DNA of 64,000 bases from Pseudovibrio axinellae (GTDB taxonomy: Bacteria > Pseudomonadota > Alphaproteobacteria > Rhizobiales > Stappiaceae): assembly GCF_900110875.1 (NCBI RefSeq), contig NZ_FOFM01000003.1:326815-390814 (forward strand), in the 5' to 3' direction. Positions within the stretch are counted from its first letter, which is position 1. Every line of letters starts with the position of its first letter. A program made the position numbers and the translations under genes. The notes under the pieces were generated by a model. It did no database searches. It was given only the letters and a program-made list of their open reading frames with translations, and was not told the origin of the DNA. This document shows, piece after piece, positions 47,746 to 56,351 of the stretch.

Positions 47746-48387
47746 ATGTCGAAATCGCTTAAATGCGTCTGGACACTTCAACCAGAAAACCCACCACACC
47801 CGATTATTCCCTGCAAGAGCTGCGGTGTTTTAAAACCCTTCACGCCATCGGGGAAGTTCCGCCTGAACGCAAATGGCACCAAACTGGATGCCTGGCTTAT
47901 CTACAAGTGCATGACCTGCGATGCCACATGGAATCGCCCGATTTTTGAACGCCGCAACCGCAAGCAAATCGCTCCGGACCTATTGGAAGCACTGCAAATC
48001 AATTGCCCAGAGCAAGTGAAAAGGTATGTATTTGATAGAACGGGTTTGCCTGCCATCGCTATGCAAGGTGAAACCACCACCACCGTTCATAAGCAAATTG
48101 TTGAGGGCACGCTGCAGGACTGGACAGACCTTGAGATCACGGTGAACGCAATAGTGCCCGTCAACCTGAGACTGGACAGATTACTTGCGCAGGAGTTGGG
48201 GGTGTCACGAAATGCCCTCAAACAACTTGCCAAGCATGGTGGGCTTTATGCCGGAAACGGTCAGACTCTTCAATTGAAGAAACCTCCTAAAGACGGCACA
48301 CTTATCCGTGTTCAACTTTCAGCCGAAACCGCGATCAAAGCTCAATTAAACTCAGCCTTGATCGCAATTGAGCACGTAAGGTCGTGA
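47746..48387 (+). CDS. DUF1062 protein with zinc-ribbon-like and S4-like parts
   Basis: This 213-residue protein looks like the DUF1062 family. The N-terminal half has two CxxC motifs, CKSCGVLKPF and KCMTCDATWNRPIFERRNR (about residues 24-70), as in a zinc ribbon. The C-terminal half (about 140-185: VNLRLDRLLAQELGVSRNAL, then QLAKHGGLYAGNGQ and KPPKDGTLI) resembles the S4 RNA-binding motif of RluA/HslR proteins. This suggests RNA binding, perhaps on ribosomes, but no function is established. It is monocistronic and followed by a hairpin. Confidence 0.75.
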   Translation: MSKSLKCVWTLQPENPPHPIIPCKSCGVLKPFTPSGKFRLNANGTKLDAWLIYKCMTCDATWNRPIFERRNRKQIAPDLLEALQINCPEQVKRYVFDRTGLPAIAMQGETTTTVHKQIVEGTLQDWTDLEITVNAIVPVNLRLDRLLAQELGVSRNALKQLAKHGGLYAGNGQTLQLKKPPKDGTLIRVQLSAETAIKAQLNSALIAIEHVRS

Positions 48388-48395
48388 CACTAGCC

Positions 48396-48428
48396 ACAAG
48401 CTCCTGGAGCAAAACTTTGGGAGCTTGT
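48396..48428. terminator. Hairpin between the DUF1062 and mocR-type genes
   Basis: Perfect 9-bp arms ACAAGCTCC (48396-48404) and GGAGCTTGT (48420-48428) lie between two convergent genes. U-runs are short. Confidence 0.5.
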
Positions 48429-48459
48429 CGCGCACCACAGTTAAGCAGCCAGAACCCCA

Positions 48460-49857
48460 TTAAAGATCGCACATCAGTCCTCTTAGGATCTCATAGGTTT
48501 CTGGTGCTCCCATCTGGCTTACGTTAAATCGCATGAAGCGGCCCATGGATTGATTTGGGCTGAAGACATCTCCCGGTGCAAGAACCATGTTTTGTTGCAA
48601 AGCAGCCCTTGCAAGCTCTGCGGAGTCTATGCCCTCTGGAAGCAAGCACCACAAATAGAAGCCGCCTTCGGGCATTAGCCATGTCTGGAAGCCTAGTTCA
48701 GCCAGATTGGCGGAAACTGCACGCCGTGCTTTGGCAAGGCGCGCTCGCAAGGCCTCCATGTGCTTTCGGTAGGAACCATCACTCAAACAGGTATAAATCA
48801 ACTCAGTAGCAATTGGGCTGGGCCCGCCGAAATTCGTTGCAACTTGCAGGTCGACGAGTGCCTCAATCCACTCTGGTTTAGCGGCAATGTAACCGCATCG
48901 TACAGAGGCAGAAAGCGTTTTGGAGAAGCTACCGAGGCGGATGACACGATCAAATCCGCCTAGTGCAGCCAAATGTGGCGTTGGCTGAGGCAAAAACTCT
49001 GCAAACACTTCATCCTCGACCAATATAAGGTCGTGGCGCGCTGCAATTGTCAGGATTTTGTGCGCACTTTGCGCAGAGAGGTTTACGCCTGTTGGGTTAT
49101 GCAGGGTGGAGTTGGAGATATAAAAACGAGGCTTTTGCTCTATGATTGCTTTCTCAAACAACTCCAGATCAACGCCCGTTGTGGTGTACGGCACGCTCAC
49201 AATCTCGACCTGATGCGTTTTTAAGATTGCTTGGAAGTTAAAATAACACGGATCGCTGACAAGAACGCGGTCTCCCGGTCGCAATAAAAACCGGCAAATC
49301 AGGTCAAGCGATTGCGTGCCGGATCCGGTCAGAAGAATTTGGTTTGGATTAACCTCAATTCCCTCTGTTGCAAACTGTCGAGCCTGTAGGCGTCTAAGGT
49401 TGCTCGCCCCTCTTGAACTGGCATAATCACTGAGCAGCTGATCCTCCGCCTTGCTCAAGTGGCGAATAGCTTTGCGCAGTGAGGCATTTGGCATCCAGTC
49501 CGCAGGCATCCAGCCACAGCCGGGCTTAAGCATATCAGGCCCGGAATCCAACGACTGACGCGAGACCCAGAAAGGATCGATTTCCCGGTCCAGGTGCGGA
49601 CCTATCTCTGAAACAGAAAAGGGTTGCGTCTTCGGGGAGACATAAAACCCTGACCCTTTGCGGGCAAAGATTATTCCCTCTGCGGCAAGGCGATCATATG
49701 CCTCGACAACCGTGGAGGGGGAGACATTCATGAGCGAAGCGAAGCCGCGTATACTGGGAAGTTTCTCGCCTGGTTCCAAGGCACGACTGCTGACTTTACT
49801 GCGGACTGCCTGCATTACCCGCTGCGTTTGCTGACCGTAACCCATGTGCTCATCCAA
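48460..49857 (-). CDS. MocR-family regulator (GntR HTH fused to a PLP aminotransferase domain)
   Basis: This 465-residue protein has an N-terminal GntR winged HTH (LPSIRGFASLMNVSPSTVVEAYDRLAAEG, about 33-62). The fold-type I aminotransferase domain includes ILLTGSGTQSLDLICRFL, the Asn/Asp region VEDEVFAEF and the PLP lysine in LGSFSKTLSASVRCGY. MocR proteins use the PLP domain as a sensor of amino compounds. It is divergent to an EamA exporter gene, and direct repeats lie in the gap, so it most probably controls that exporter. Confidence 0.92.
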   Translation of the reverse strand: MDEHMGYGQQTQRVMQAVRSKVSSRALEPGEKLPSIRGFASLMNVSPSTVVEAYDRLAAEGIIFARKGSGFYVSPKTQPFSVSEIGPHLDREIDPFWVSRQSLDSGPDMLKPGCGWMPADWMPNASLRKAIRHLSKAEDQLLSDYASSRGASNLRRLQARQFATEGIEVNPNQILLTGSGTQSLDLICRFLLRPGDRVLVSDPCYFNFQAILKTHQVEIVSVPYTTTGVDLELFEKAIIEQKPRFYISNSTLHNPTGVNLSAQSAHKILTIAARHDLILVEDEVFAEFLPQPTPHLAALGGFDRVIRLGSFSKTLSASVRCGYIAAKPEWIEALVDLQVATNFGGPSPIATELIYTCLSDGSYRKHMEALRARLAKARRAVSANLAELGFQTWLMPEGGFYLWCLLPEGIDSAELARAALQQNMVLAPGDVFSPNQSMGRFMRFNVSQMGAPETYEILRGLMCDL

Positions 49858-49859
49858 TG

Positions 49860-49906
49860 ACTGTATTGTTAATTGTAATAGTACAGTTTGTTTAAACTGT
49901 ATTGTT
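49860..49906. promoter_or_regulatory. MocR operator candidate: direct repeats and a palindrome
   Basis: The 11-mer ACTGTATTGTT occurs at 49860-49870 and again at 49896-49906, exactly 36 bp apart. A palindrome, ACAGTTT-GTTT-AAACTGT (49883-49900), overlaps the second copy. MocR/GabR regulators bind paired direct repeats. The site lies between the divergent mocR-type and EamA genes and touches the mocR start. Confidence 0.6.
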
Positions 49907-49962
49907 TTGTGGCTGTTCTAGCAACCCTTGCTTTTGTTAAAAAACATAAAAGGAGAACAAAC

Positions 49963-50838
49963 ATGCAAGTGTCGGTAGCGCAACGAAGTTCAGCAGGCTG
50001 GGGAAGTGGCCTGCTTGGTGTCTTGATTTTCAGCGGTTCACTGCCAGCAACACGAGTGGGGGTGGCGGGGTTTGATCCATTCTTTCTCACATCTGTTCGT
50101 GCTGTGATTGCCGCTCTGCTAGCTATGGCCTTTCTGAGTTTCTTAAAACAACCGCTTCCAAAGCGGCATGATATATTGTCCCTGGCAGTCGTAGCCCTTG
50201 GTGTGGTGGTCGGGTTTCCGCTGCTTTCTGCACTTGCCTTGCAACAAATGAGCGCTGCACATTCACTCGTTCTTTCGGGACTGTTGCCGTTGTCGACGGC
50301 AATTTTCGCTGTGTTTAGAGCCGGAGAAAAGCCAAAGCTGCTGTTTTGGGTCTGTTCCGGTTTAGGAAGTCTTGCAGTTGTGATCTATGCGCTTTTGCAT
50401 AGCTCGGGAGGTCCAACCCAAGGGGATCTGTATATGCTGGTTGCTGTCGTTGTTTGCGGGCTTGCATATGCTGAAGGTGCGACCCTTTCCAAGAAACTGG
50501 GAGGATGGCAGGTGATTTCTTGGGCTCTTGTTCTAGCGTTTCCGGTAATGTTGCTCGTGGCACTTGTGAGTTGGCCAGTTGAGTTGCCAGACATTCATTC
50601 TACCGCATGGATTGGACTTGCTTATATCTCTGTCTTTTCCATGCTTATCGGGTTTGTCTTCTGGTACCGAGGACTAGCACTTGGTGGTGTTGCTGCTGTC
50701 AGCCAGTTGCAGCTTTTACAACCGTTTTTTGGGTTGATGCTTGCAGCCGTTTTGCTGCAAGAGCAGATCTCACCCGCAATGATTGGAGCGACACTCTTCG
50801 TAGTTGCTTGTGTCGTCGGCGCAAAACGAAATGCTTGA
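49963..50838 (+). CDS. EamA-family (DMT) transporter
   Basis: This 291-residue membrane protein has ten hydrophobic segments in two EamA repeats (SGLLGVLIFSGSLPATR at the start; the ISVFSMLIGFVFWYRGLALGG region and VSQLQLLQPFFGLMLAAVLL near the end). ATG 49963 follows AAAAGGAGAACAAAC, an excellent ribosome binding site; the open frame begins 75 bp earlier. It is divergent to a MocR-type regulator and convergent with an M14 deacylase gene. It may export a compound sensed by MocR; the substrate is unknown. Confidence 0.85.
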   Translation: MQVSVAQRSSAGWGSGLLGVLIFSGSLPATRVGVAGFDPFFLTSVRAVIAALLAMAFLSFLKQPLPKRHDILSLAVVALGVVVGFPLLSALALQQMSAAHSLVLSGLLPLSTAIFAVFRAGEKPKLLFWVCSGLGSLAVVIYALLHSSGGPTQGDLYMLVAVVVCGLAYAEGATLSKKLGGWQVISWALVLAFPVMLLVALVSWPVELPDIHSTAWIGLAYISVFSMLIGFVFWYRGLALGGVAAVSQLQLLQPFFGLMLAAVLLQEQISPAMIGATLFVVACVVGAKRNA

Positions 50839-50850
50839 GTCAGAATAAAA

Positions 50851-50878
50851 GAGCAGGCCAGAGCTTTTTGGCCTGCTC
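50851..50878. terminator. Terminator between the EamA and M14 genes
   Basis: Arms GAGCAGGCC (50851-50859) and GGCCTGCTC (50870-50878) are perfect over 9 bp with a 10-nt loop, shared by the convergent genes. Confidence 0.65.
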
Positions 50879-50889
50879 CGAATTGAGTT

Positions 50890-51891
50890 CTACACGCGGC
50901 GCAGCAACTGGACGAGAGTTGAGCCAGGCTCGCGCAACGGAGAGGTGCACACAGAAAGCACACGTCCATCACACGGTGCTGTATGCTTGGCGGTGATATC
51001 TCCAAACGCATTTGTCATGGTCGCCAGTAACTGGCCCTCAGTGACATCTTGATTGATCTGCACCAAAATACGTGCAAAGCCACCGTGATCAGCTTTGATT
51101 GTCACATCATCATTACCCACAAAGCTCTCAATGCCGAGCAGGTTGATCCGTCCCTCAATCATGCCGTAGTCGATCATAGTGTTCAAAATACCCTGAACCC
51201 CGCGCTGGGTCATATCGGGATCAAACACATTGGCACACCCTAGCTCAACTGTGAGGGATGGGATGCCTGCCAATACTAGTTCTGTTTCAACTGAACCATC
51301 GATACCATCATCCTCCAGGATCTGATCTGCCGGTTGCAGGGCCGCCAAGCGTTGTACCTGCTCATTGCGGTAATCAGCAAAGAGAAACAACGGAAACGCC
51401 GTGCCAGTTGATTGCGTATGCAAGTCCAGAAAAATGTCGGTATTGCCGAGGTAAAGATTATGCCAGAGCGCATAAGAAAAACGGCTGCCCGCATTGGAAC
51501 TTGTCGCATCGCCCGGCATCATCCGGTTCAGGTTGGTCAATGTTTGCGTGTCGTTCTGAGATGGGAAATGGCGGGACGCAAGCTGCATGCCAGGAGGGTT
51601 TGCTCCAGGAACCATAACCACAGTTCCCTTTAACTTATCAGGGTCCAGATGCGGCAGAAGCTGGTGGATTACATCCACGCCCTGAACCTCATCCCCATGC
51701 AAAGTGGACTGCACGAAAAGTTTCGTACCCGCTTCAGATCCCTTGACGACAATAACTGGGACACGGTGGTAATTGCCCAAAGAGTCTGTTGTCGCCTTAA
51801 AGAAGAAATGGTGTTTGCCAGCAGGAAGCTCATCAACGCTGAGCTTTTCAATTACGCGGACACCATCAATCACATCATTTGTAGTTTTCAT
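50890..51891 (-). CDS. M14-type deacylase (succinylglutamate desuccinylase/aspartoacylase family)
   Basis: This 333-residue metalloenzyme homologue has zinc motif H65-G-D-E68 (QSTLHGDEVQ), third ligand H158 (FLDLHTQST) and the catalytic region LTVELGCANVFD. A C-terminal beta domain with APCDGRVLSVCTSP follows. It resembles the DoeB/EutE group that deacetylates N-acetyl-diaminobutyrate in ectoine breakdown, but no other ectoine gene is near. It is convergent with the EamA gene. The same EamA plus M14 pairing occurs at 10.7-12.6 kb. Confidence 0.82.
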   Translation of the reverse strand: MKTTNDVIDGVRVIEKLSVDELPAGKHHFFFKATTDSLGNYHRVPVIVVKGSEAGTKLFVQSTLHGDEVQGVDVIHQLLPHLDPDKLKGTVVMVPGANPPGMQLASRHFPSQNDTQTLTNLNRMMPGDATSSNAGSRFSYALWHNLYLGNTDIFLDLHTQSTGTAFPLFLFADYRNEQVQRLAALQPADQILEDDGIDGSVETELVLAGIPSLTVELGCANVFDPDMTQRGVQGILNTMIDYGMIEGRINLLGIESFVGNDDVTIKADHGGFARILVQINQDVTEGQLLATMTNAFGDITAKHTAPCDGRVLSVCTSPLREPGSTLVQLLRRV

Positions 51892-52046
51892 GGCGCAAAC
51901 TTACCCTGCCAACATTACGAGGGACAAGTGAGTTTACATCAAACATCACACCCGTGTTCATAGAGGGCACCCCAAATGTTGCCTCCTGATAGGCAGACCA
52001 GCGAATACTAACAATAACTTGCGAGTCTACGTTGTATTGTATACGT

Positions 52047-52844
52047 ATGTATTCAATAAAGGAGGCGACCATTACCCTTTCAAGCAGACAAGCATTTTTA
52101 GGCCTGCAAAAGATATATGATCATGCCCGGCCGCGGTACCCGCAAGAGGCGCTGCACTGTATCGTTCAAATGCTGCACACCATTACAGGGGATGAACGTG
52201 GGAGCCTGCTCGATGTTGGGTGCGGCACCGGCATATTAACACGTCAATTGATCAAGCTGTCACCGCGATCTGATTTTACAGGATGCGACATCAACGTGGA
52301 TATGTTGTCTCAGGCAAAGGTGATGGATCAGAGCACTGCAATTTCATGGCACCAATCTTGCGCCGAAGAGTTGCCATTCGGCGATGATGCCTTTCACATG
52401 ATCACAGTCGCGCAGGCAGCTCAATGGTTTGAACGCCCCAAATTCTACGGTGAAGCTCGCCGCCTCCTGAAACCTGATGGATACCTTGTCATCATCGAAA
52501 ACAACCGGCAGTTGGAAGACTGCGCTTTCATGGGAGCCTATGAAACACTGATCGAGATGTACAACACCACTTACTCCAGAGACTATCGGCGTTTCGACTA
52601 TGCCCACGAGATGCATCAAGCAGGTTACCGGGATGCAAAAACGCAGTGCTTTGTTTGGGAGCGCGTTATGCCCCGCGATGTCTTTGTCGATATGGCAAAG
52701 TCCTCTTCAAAAGTTCAGGCAGCAATCAATGCAAGTGAGGGGAAATTTCTTCCTGAGCTCTCTGAACTCATCTGCGAGCACTGGCAGGCTGGGGAACCGG
52801 TGACGATCAAGTATACAACCCAGGTCTTTTGCGGGCATTGCTAA
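52047..52844 (+). CDS. SAM-dependent methyltransferase, class I
   Basis: The protein is about 265 residues. The SAM-binding motif I is LLDVGCGTGILTRQL near residue 55, motif II TGCDINVDMLSQA follows, and the SCAEELPFGDDAFHMITVAQAAQWF block is typical of the UbiE/YafE-like group. The N-terminal YDHARPRYP also fits. The start is uncertain. ATG 52047 has no ribosome site, while a perfect GGAGG (52061-52065) sits 5 bases before an in-frame ATT at 52071. The substrate is unknown. Confidence 0.82.
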   Translation: MYSIKEATITLSSRQAFLGLQKIYDHARPRYPQEALHCIVQMLHTITGDERGSLLDVGCGTGILTRQLIKLSPRSDFTGCDINVDMLSQAKVMDQSTAISWHQSCAEELPFGDDAFHMITVAQAAQWFERPKFYGEARRLLKPDGYLVIIENNRQLEDCAFMGAYETLIEMYNTTYSRDYRRFDYAHEMHQAGYRDAKTQCFVWERVMPRDVFVDMAKSSSKVQAAINASEGKFLPELSELICEHWQAGEPVTIKYTTQVFCGHC

Positions 52845-52985
52845 GACTATTGAGATGCTCGCACAAATCTCTCCTTAGTGCTTAAATCAATGAAAAGACA
52901 ATCTTCATAAACTGCGTGGACATGACACTCTGGTTGAGACCTGCTGGCAATGGCTCGTGGGCGCTGCCTTAGGTGAAACGGCCAA

Positions 52986-54173
52986 ATGATCTATCAGAAT
53001 CTGACTGTAATTTTCGCAGTGGTTTTTTTGTACAGCGTGACGAGCCGGTGGCTGGAACAAAAGCCGGTGAACGGGGCCTTGCTGTTTTGCATCATCGGCT
53101 TTCTCTTGGGCAATGATGGGTTGCAGTGGTTTCAGGTTAAGTTGAACAACGAAACAATTAAGACTCTGGCAGAACTGGCTCTGGCCATTGTGCTTTTCAC
53201 TGATGCAGCCAACACTAACCTTAAAGTTCTAAAAGAAAATATCGACCTGCCCAGACGTCTGCTCCTGTTTGGCCTGCCGCTTACGATCCTGCTTGGTATT
53301 GGTGCAGGCCTTGCATTGTTGCCGGGGCTACCTGTCATCGAGGTGGCTATTCTGGCTGCGTTGCTTGCCCCAACAGACGCAGCGCTGGGCAAAGCAGTTG
53401 TGACCGACCCCGCAGTTCCACCGAAGATCAGGGGAACACTGAACGCGGAAAGCGGGTTGAATGATGGTATCTGCGTGCCAATTGTTTTCACTTTGTTGCC
53501 CATTGCAGAAAACCCCGAGCTCATATCTGCTTTGAACAAGATGGCAGCCAAGTTGCTGGCGCAGCAGATTGGCCTTGGTGTCATCATTGGCATTGGTATT
53601 GCACTCGTCGCTGGGCAGGTCATAGCCTATTCCTTCAAAAGCAAAGAACAATCCAAAACCTGGGAGCAGGTTACAATTGTTGCGCTGGCAATTTGTTGCT
53701 TCTCCATAGCTCAGCTTGCTGGCGGCAGTGGGTTCATCGCCGCATTCGTCGGCGGCCTCACTTTTGGCTGGTTGGACAAGCCCTACAAGAAAAAGCTTTT
53801 AGATTCAGCTGAGGGAGTAGGAGACACTCTTTCTCTAATGACGTGGCTCATTTTTGGAGCTGCTATCATTGGCTCTGTGCTGCACACGTTCACTTGGGAG
53901 ATACTGCTTTACTCCATTCTCAGTCTGACACTCGTAAGGATCTTGCCTGTTTACCTCGTCTTGCACGGCGAACCTTTAAAGCTCCGCGAAAAGCTCTTTA
54001 TTGGCTGGTTTGGCCCGCGAGGATTGGCCAGTATCGTCTTTGCCATTGTTGTCCTGGATGCAAACCTTCCAGGAAGCTCGGTTATTGCCTCCACTGCCGT
54101 GACGACCATAGGGTTAAGCGTTATCTTGCACGGCTTAACCGCGCATACCTTCATCAAAGCCCTCAAGAGTTGA
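52986..54173 (+). CDS. CPA1-family Na+(K+)/H+ antiporter
   Basis: This 395-residue inner-membrane protein has about 12 hydrophobic segments. The conserved blocks are LAELALAIVLFTDAANTNL, ALLAPTDAALGKAVVTDPAVP (core helix 5 with the ion-binding Asp) and LNAESGLNDGICVPIVF. GWFGPRGLASIVFAIVVLD near residue 340 is also typical. It exchanges sodium or potassium for protons. A TetR-type gene follows 121 bp downstream on the same strand. Confidence 0.92.
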   Translation: MIYQNLTVIFAVVFLYSVTSRWLEQKPVNGALLFCIIGFLLGNDGLQWFQVKLNNETIKTLAELALAIVLFTDAANTNLKVLKENIDLPRRLLLFGLPLTILLGIGAGLALLPGLPVIEVAILAALLAPTDAALGKAVVTDPAVPPKIRGTLNAESGLNDGICVPIVFTLLPIAENPELISALNKMAAKLLAQQIGLGVIIGIGIALVAGQVIAYSFKSKEQSKTWEQVTIVALAICCFSIAQLAGGSGFIAAFVGGLTFGWLDKPYKKKLLDSAEGVGDTLSLMTWLIFGAAIIGSVLHTFTWEILLYSILSLTLVRILPVYLVLHGEPLKLREKLFIGWFGPRGLASIVFAIVVLDANLPGSSVIASTAVTTIGLSVILHGLTAHTFIKALKS

Positions 54174-54294
54174 GGTTTTGCAGCCTCTCTTTTTGCGAAA
54201 TCTCGTCTATTGTCGCGGCCGCTCCATAGGCTTCCTGTAGAAAATGACAGGAACTTGATTGACAGAGGTCCACCAAATAATACATGCAAGTATC

Positions 54295-54879
54295 ATGTTA
54301 GTTTCGCTAAATATCACCACGCGTGACAAATTGCTGGAAGCAGCCGTTCGCGTGCTCAACGTTCAGCCAAGGGCCTCTCTGGCAGATGTCGCGCAGGCAG
54401 CAGGCGTAAAACGTGTCACGCTCCACCGGGTCATTGGCCTGCGAGAAGACCTTCTGCGCGACGTCGCCTTGCGTGCTCTGGAGCAGCGCGAACAGGCCAG
54501 CGCAGCAGCGATCAAAGGCAAGCGCAAAGCGTTTGAGCAGCTTAAAGCAATAGTGGGGGCGTTGGTGCCCTGTGCAAATTCATGCCACTTTCTTTGGACG
54601 AACCCCGAAGTGTTGAGTGACCCGGAAATCGCACCGGAAATAAAGCGCCATGATGCTCAGCTCGCGAATTTGATTGATCGCGCAAAGGGCGAGGGCGAGA
54701 TCCTCTCATCAATTCCAAACAGCTGGATTATCACTTCTCTGGATGCAGTGCTGTATGCGGCGGCAAACACCGTTGAAGCTGATGGTATTTCCATCAATGA
54801 GGCGAGCTCACTTGCAATCCAGTCTCTGTTTGGTGGCATATCCAAACGTGTAAAAGGCTTACAGTTGGCCCACGACTAA
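54295..54879 (+). CDS. TetR-family transcriptional regulator
   Basis: This protein has about 194 residues, with an N-terminal HTH (ASLADVAQAAGVKRVTLHRVIGLREDLLRDV, about 24-54) and a helical C-terminal domain. The HTH turn lacks the usual YxYF and reads LHRVIG. ATG 54295 is preferred; the frame runs 36 bp further up. It lies downstream of the CPA1 gene in the same direction and may regulate it, which is inference. Confidence 0.8.
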   Translation: MLVSLNITTRDKLLEAAVRVLNVQPRASLADVAQAAGVKRVTLHRVIGLREDLLRDVALRALEQREQASAAAIKGKRKAFEQLKAIVGALVPCANSCHFLWTNPEVLSDPEIAPEIKRHDAQLANLIDRAKGEGEILSSIPNSWIITSLDAVLYAAANTVEADGISINEASSLAIQSLFGGISKRVKGLQLAHD

Positions 54880-55515
54880 CTGTCAGACGAAAGCCCGCCA
54901 GCAAACGCAAATACGACCAGTCTTTGCTTGCAAAACTAACACTTATGAGAGACGCCTGTTTATATGCCTCAATCACCGCATGGTATGCCATGCAGTGTAG
55001 AACTGAGCCCGTGAGGGAACGGGGTGGGTAAGGCGGGCAGGCAATACCTGCGCTACTTATTAAATATAATTCTTCGGCATTGGCTGATCGCCTTACCCGG
55101 GCGTTTTTGTATGAAACAAGGTCTCCACCGAAAGACATTGGGAGCAGGCACTGTCAGCAACAAACCCAGTTGCCAAAGGCAAATGCGAATATTGATGAAA
55201 GCTAAACGCCTGCCAGTGTAGACGCCCATCGGGTGACCAGCTTCCGCTTGGTCCCTGCACTAAAGACTTTCAAGGGGTGTTTCAACGAACCCGCCAAAAG
55301 ATGCGTTATGTCTTCTGGTAGCTCCGCCCAGCCCGCGCCGCGCTGACGGTCGCTCCGCCAGCTGCCCGTTTACGCGAGCACAGACTAAGAATAGGGTAGG
55401 GGCGTGCTAGGGGAATAAGTTTTTAAGCGCTCCATTGCTTCAACTTCTGCTCTCCTATGGTGTTTCTCTGGCTTTTTTGCAATGTTCGTATTGCTTCCTT
55501 TCAAGACATTTATTC
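54880..55515. other. Gap with a structured element and otherwise no gene
   Basis: This 636-bp stretch has no supported gene. It contains a set of nested inverted repeats at 55008-55106 and a G+C-rich stretch near 55320-55380 that I cannot assign. Confidence 0.5.
55008..55106 (+). ncRNA. Candidate structured small RNA
   Basis: Three stems lie in order. CCCGT/ACGGG (55008-55012 with 55019-55023) is first. A closing 10-bp stem GGGTAAGGCG/CGCCTTACCC (55026-55035 with 55089-55098) encloses GCAGG-CAATA-CCTGC (55037-55051). A GGGCGTTTTT end follows, like a terminator tail. There is no match to an RNA family I know. It may be a small RNA, or a scar of an old element. Confidence 0.3.
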
Positions 55516-55962
55516 ATGGCAGAGACTTTCATGACCTTGATCGTAAATTCAAATGAACGACCGCATATGCTTAGTCAATTGTGCGATTGGTTTGTGCAGG
55601 AGTGGGGCGAGCTGGATCCGTTTGATGTACGGCACGGGCATGTAAAGACACCCAGTCCTTTGATTGCACTTGATGAAAAGAAGGAATTGATCGGCGGGCT
55701 GGCATTTACGATTGCTGCAAAACCTCGAATTGATGAAAAAGCCATATGGATTAATGCGTTGTTGGTTGCGCCCAAACACTGAGGGAAAGGCGTCGCCACG
55801 AAGCTTATAAAGGCAGCAGAAAACGCGGCCACCCTAAACAATATAGCTGAGCTTTTTGTGCATACACAGTTTGCAGGCCTGTACTCAGCCAAGGGGTGGA
55901 AACTGCTGGAAACGAAAGAAGACAGCTCAGTTTTGACCAAACCAATGAAACTGAAAGTCTAG
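55516..55962 (+). pseudogene. GNAT acetyltransferase gene with one nonsense codon
   Basis: One frame runs 148 codons and is broken only by TGA at 55780-55782. Before the stop are LIALDEKKELIGGLAFTI and IWINALLVAPKH. After it come GKGVATKLIKAAENAA and FAGLYSAKGWKLLET. The stop falls exactly in the acetyl-CoA-binding R/Q-x-x-G-x-G/A loop, where the expected Arg codon CGA would differ by one base. All else is intact, so the loss is recent or the base is a sequencing error. ATG 55516 is the likely start. Confidence 0.8.
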
Positions 55963-56351
55963 GTTTGTCCGTTTCACAGTGCTTGCTATTTTGTGGGTTT
56001 CTCTGTATTGCATCCTTAACGCATCTTCGCCAATGGCTCTGCCACGGCTGAATTTGCCTCCCTGCTGTTTCTGAAAATACAGAAATCAGCCATGCTCGAG
56101 CGGGATATTGCACGGGCACGCACCGTGGTCCGAAGCGCTTGAGAGGCATGCGTCTCACAATTTTCAACGGACTTCATTCAAACGAAGCTTTGTAGCTGTT
56201 GGCCCCAAACCGCCACAGAACATACTCATGGCTTCTATAATATAAGCCGCTGTACAAGAGTTTTCTTGCGCGGGCGGCAAGAGTGGGCTGCATCTGACTA
56301 ACCTCAGATACGTGCAGCACGCTCTCACATGTCTTGAGAAAGAAAAGAATC
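55963..56351. other. Gap upstream of the DEAD-box helicase
   Basis: This 389-bp gap has no supported gene. A TATAAT-like hexamer occurs near 56236, more than 100 bp before the helicase start, so the mRNA may have a long leader. Such leaders are common for cold-responsive helicase genes. Confidence 0.4.

Noticed and set aside
47570..47833. 87-codon frame before the DUF1062 gene
   Set aside because: Overlaps the start of DUF1062 in another frame, includes a strong hairpin region and matches nothing known.
55780..55782. TGA in the GNAT gene read as selenocysteine
   Set aside because: The position normally holds Arg/Gln in the acetyl-CoA loop, and no SECIS-like hairpin follows; a nonsense mutation is simpler.
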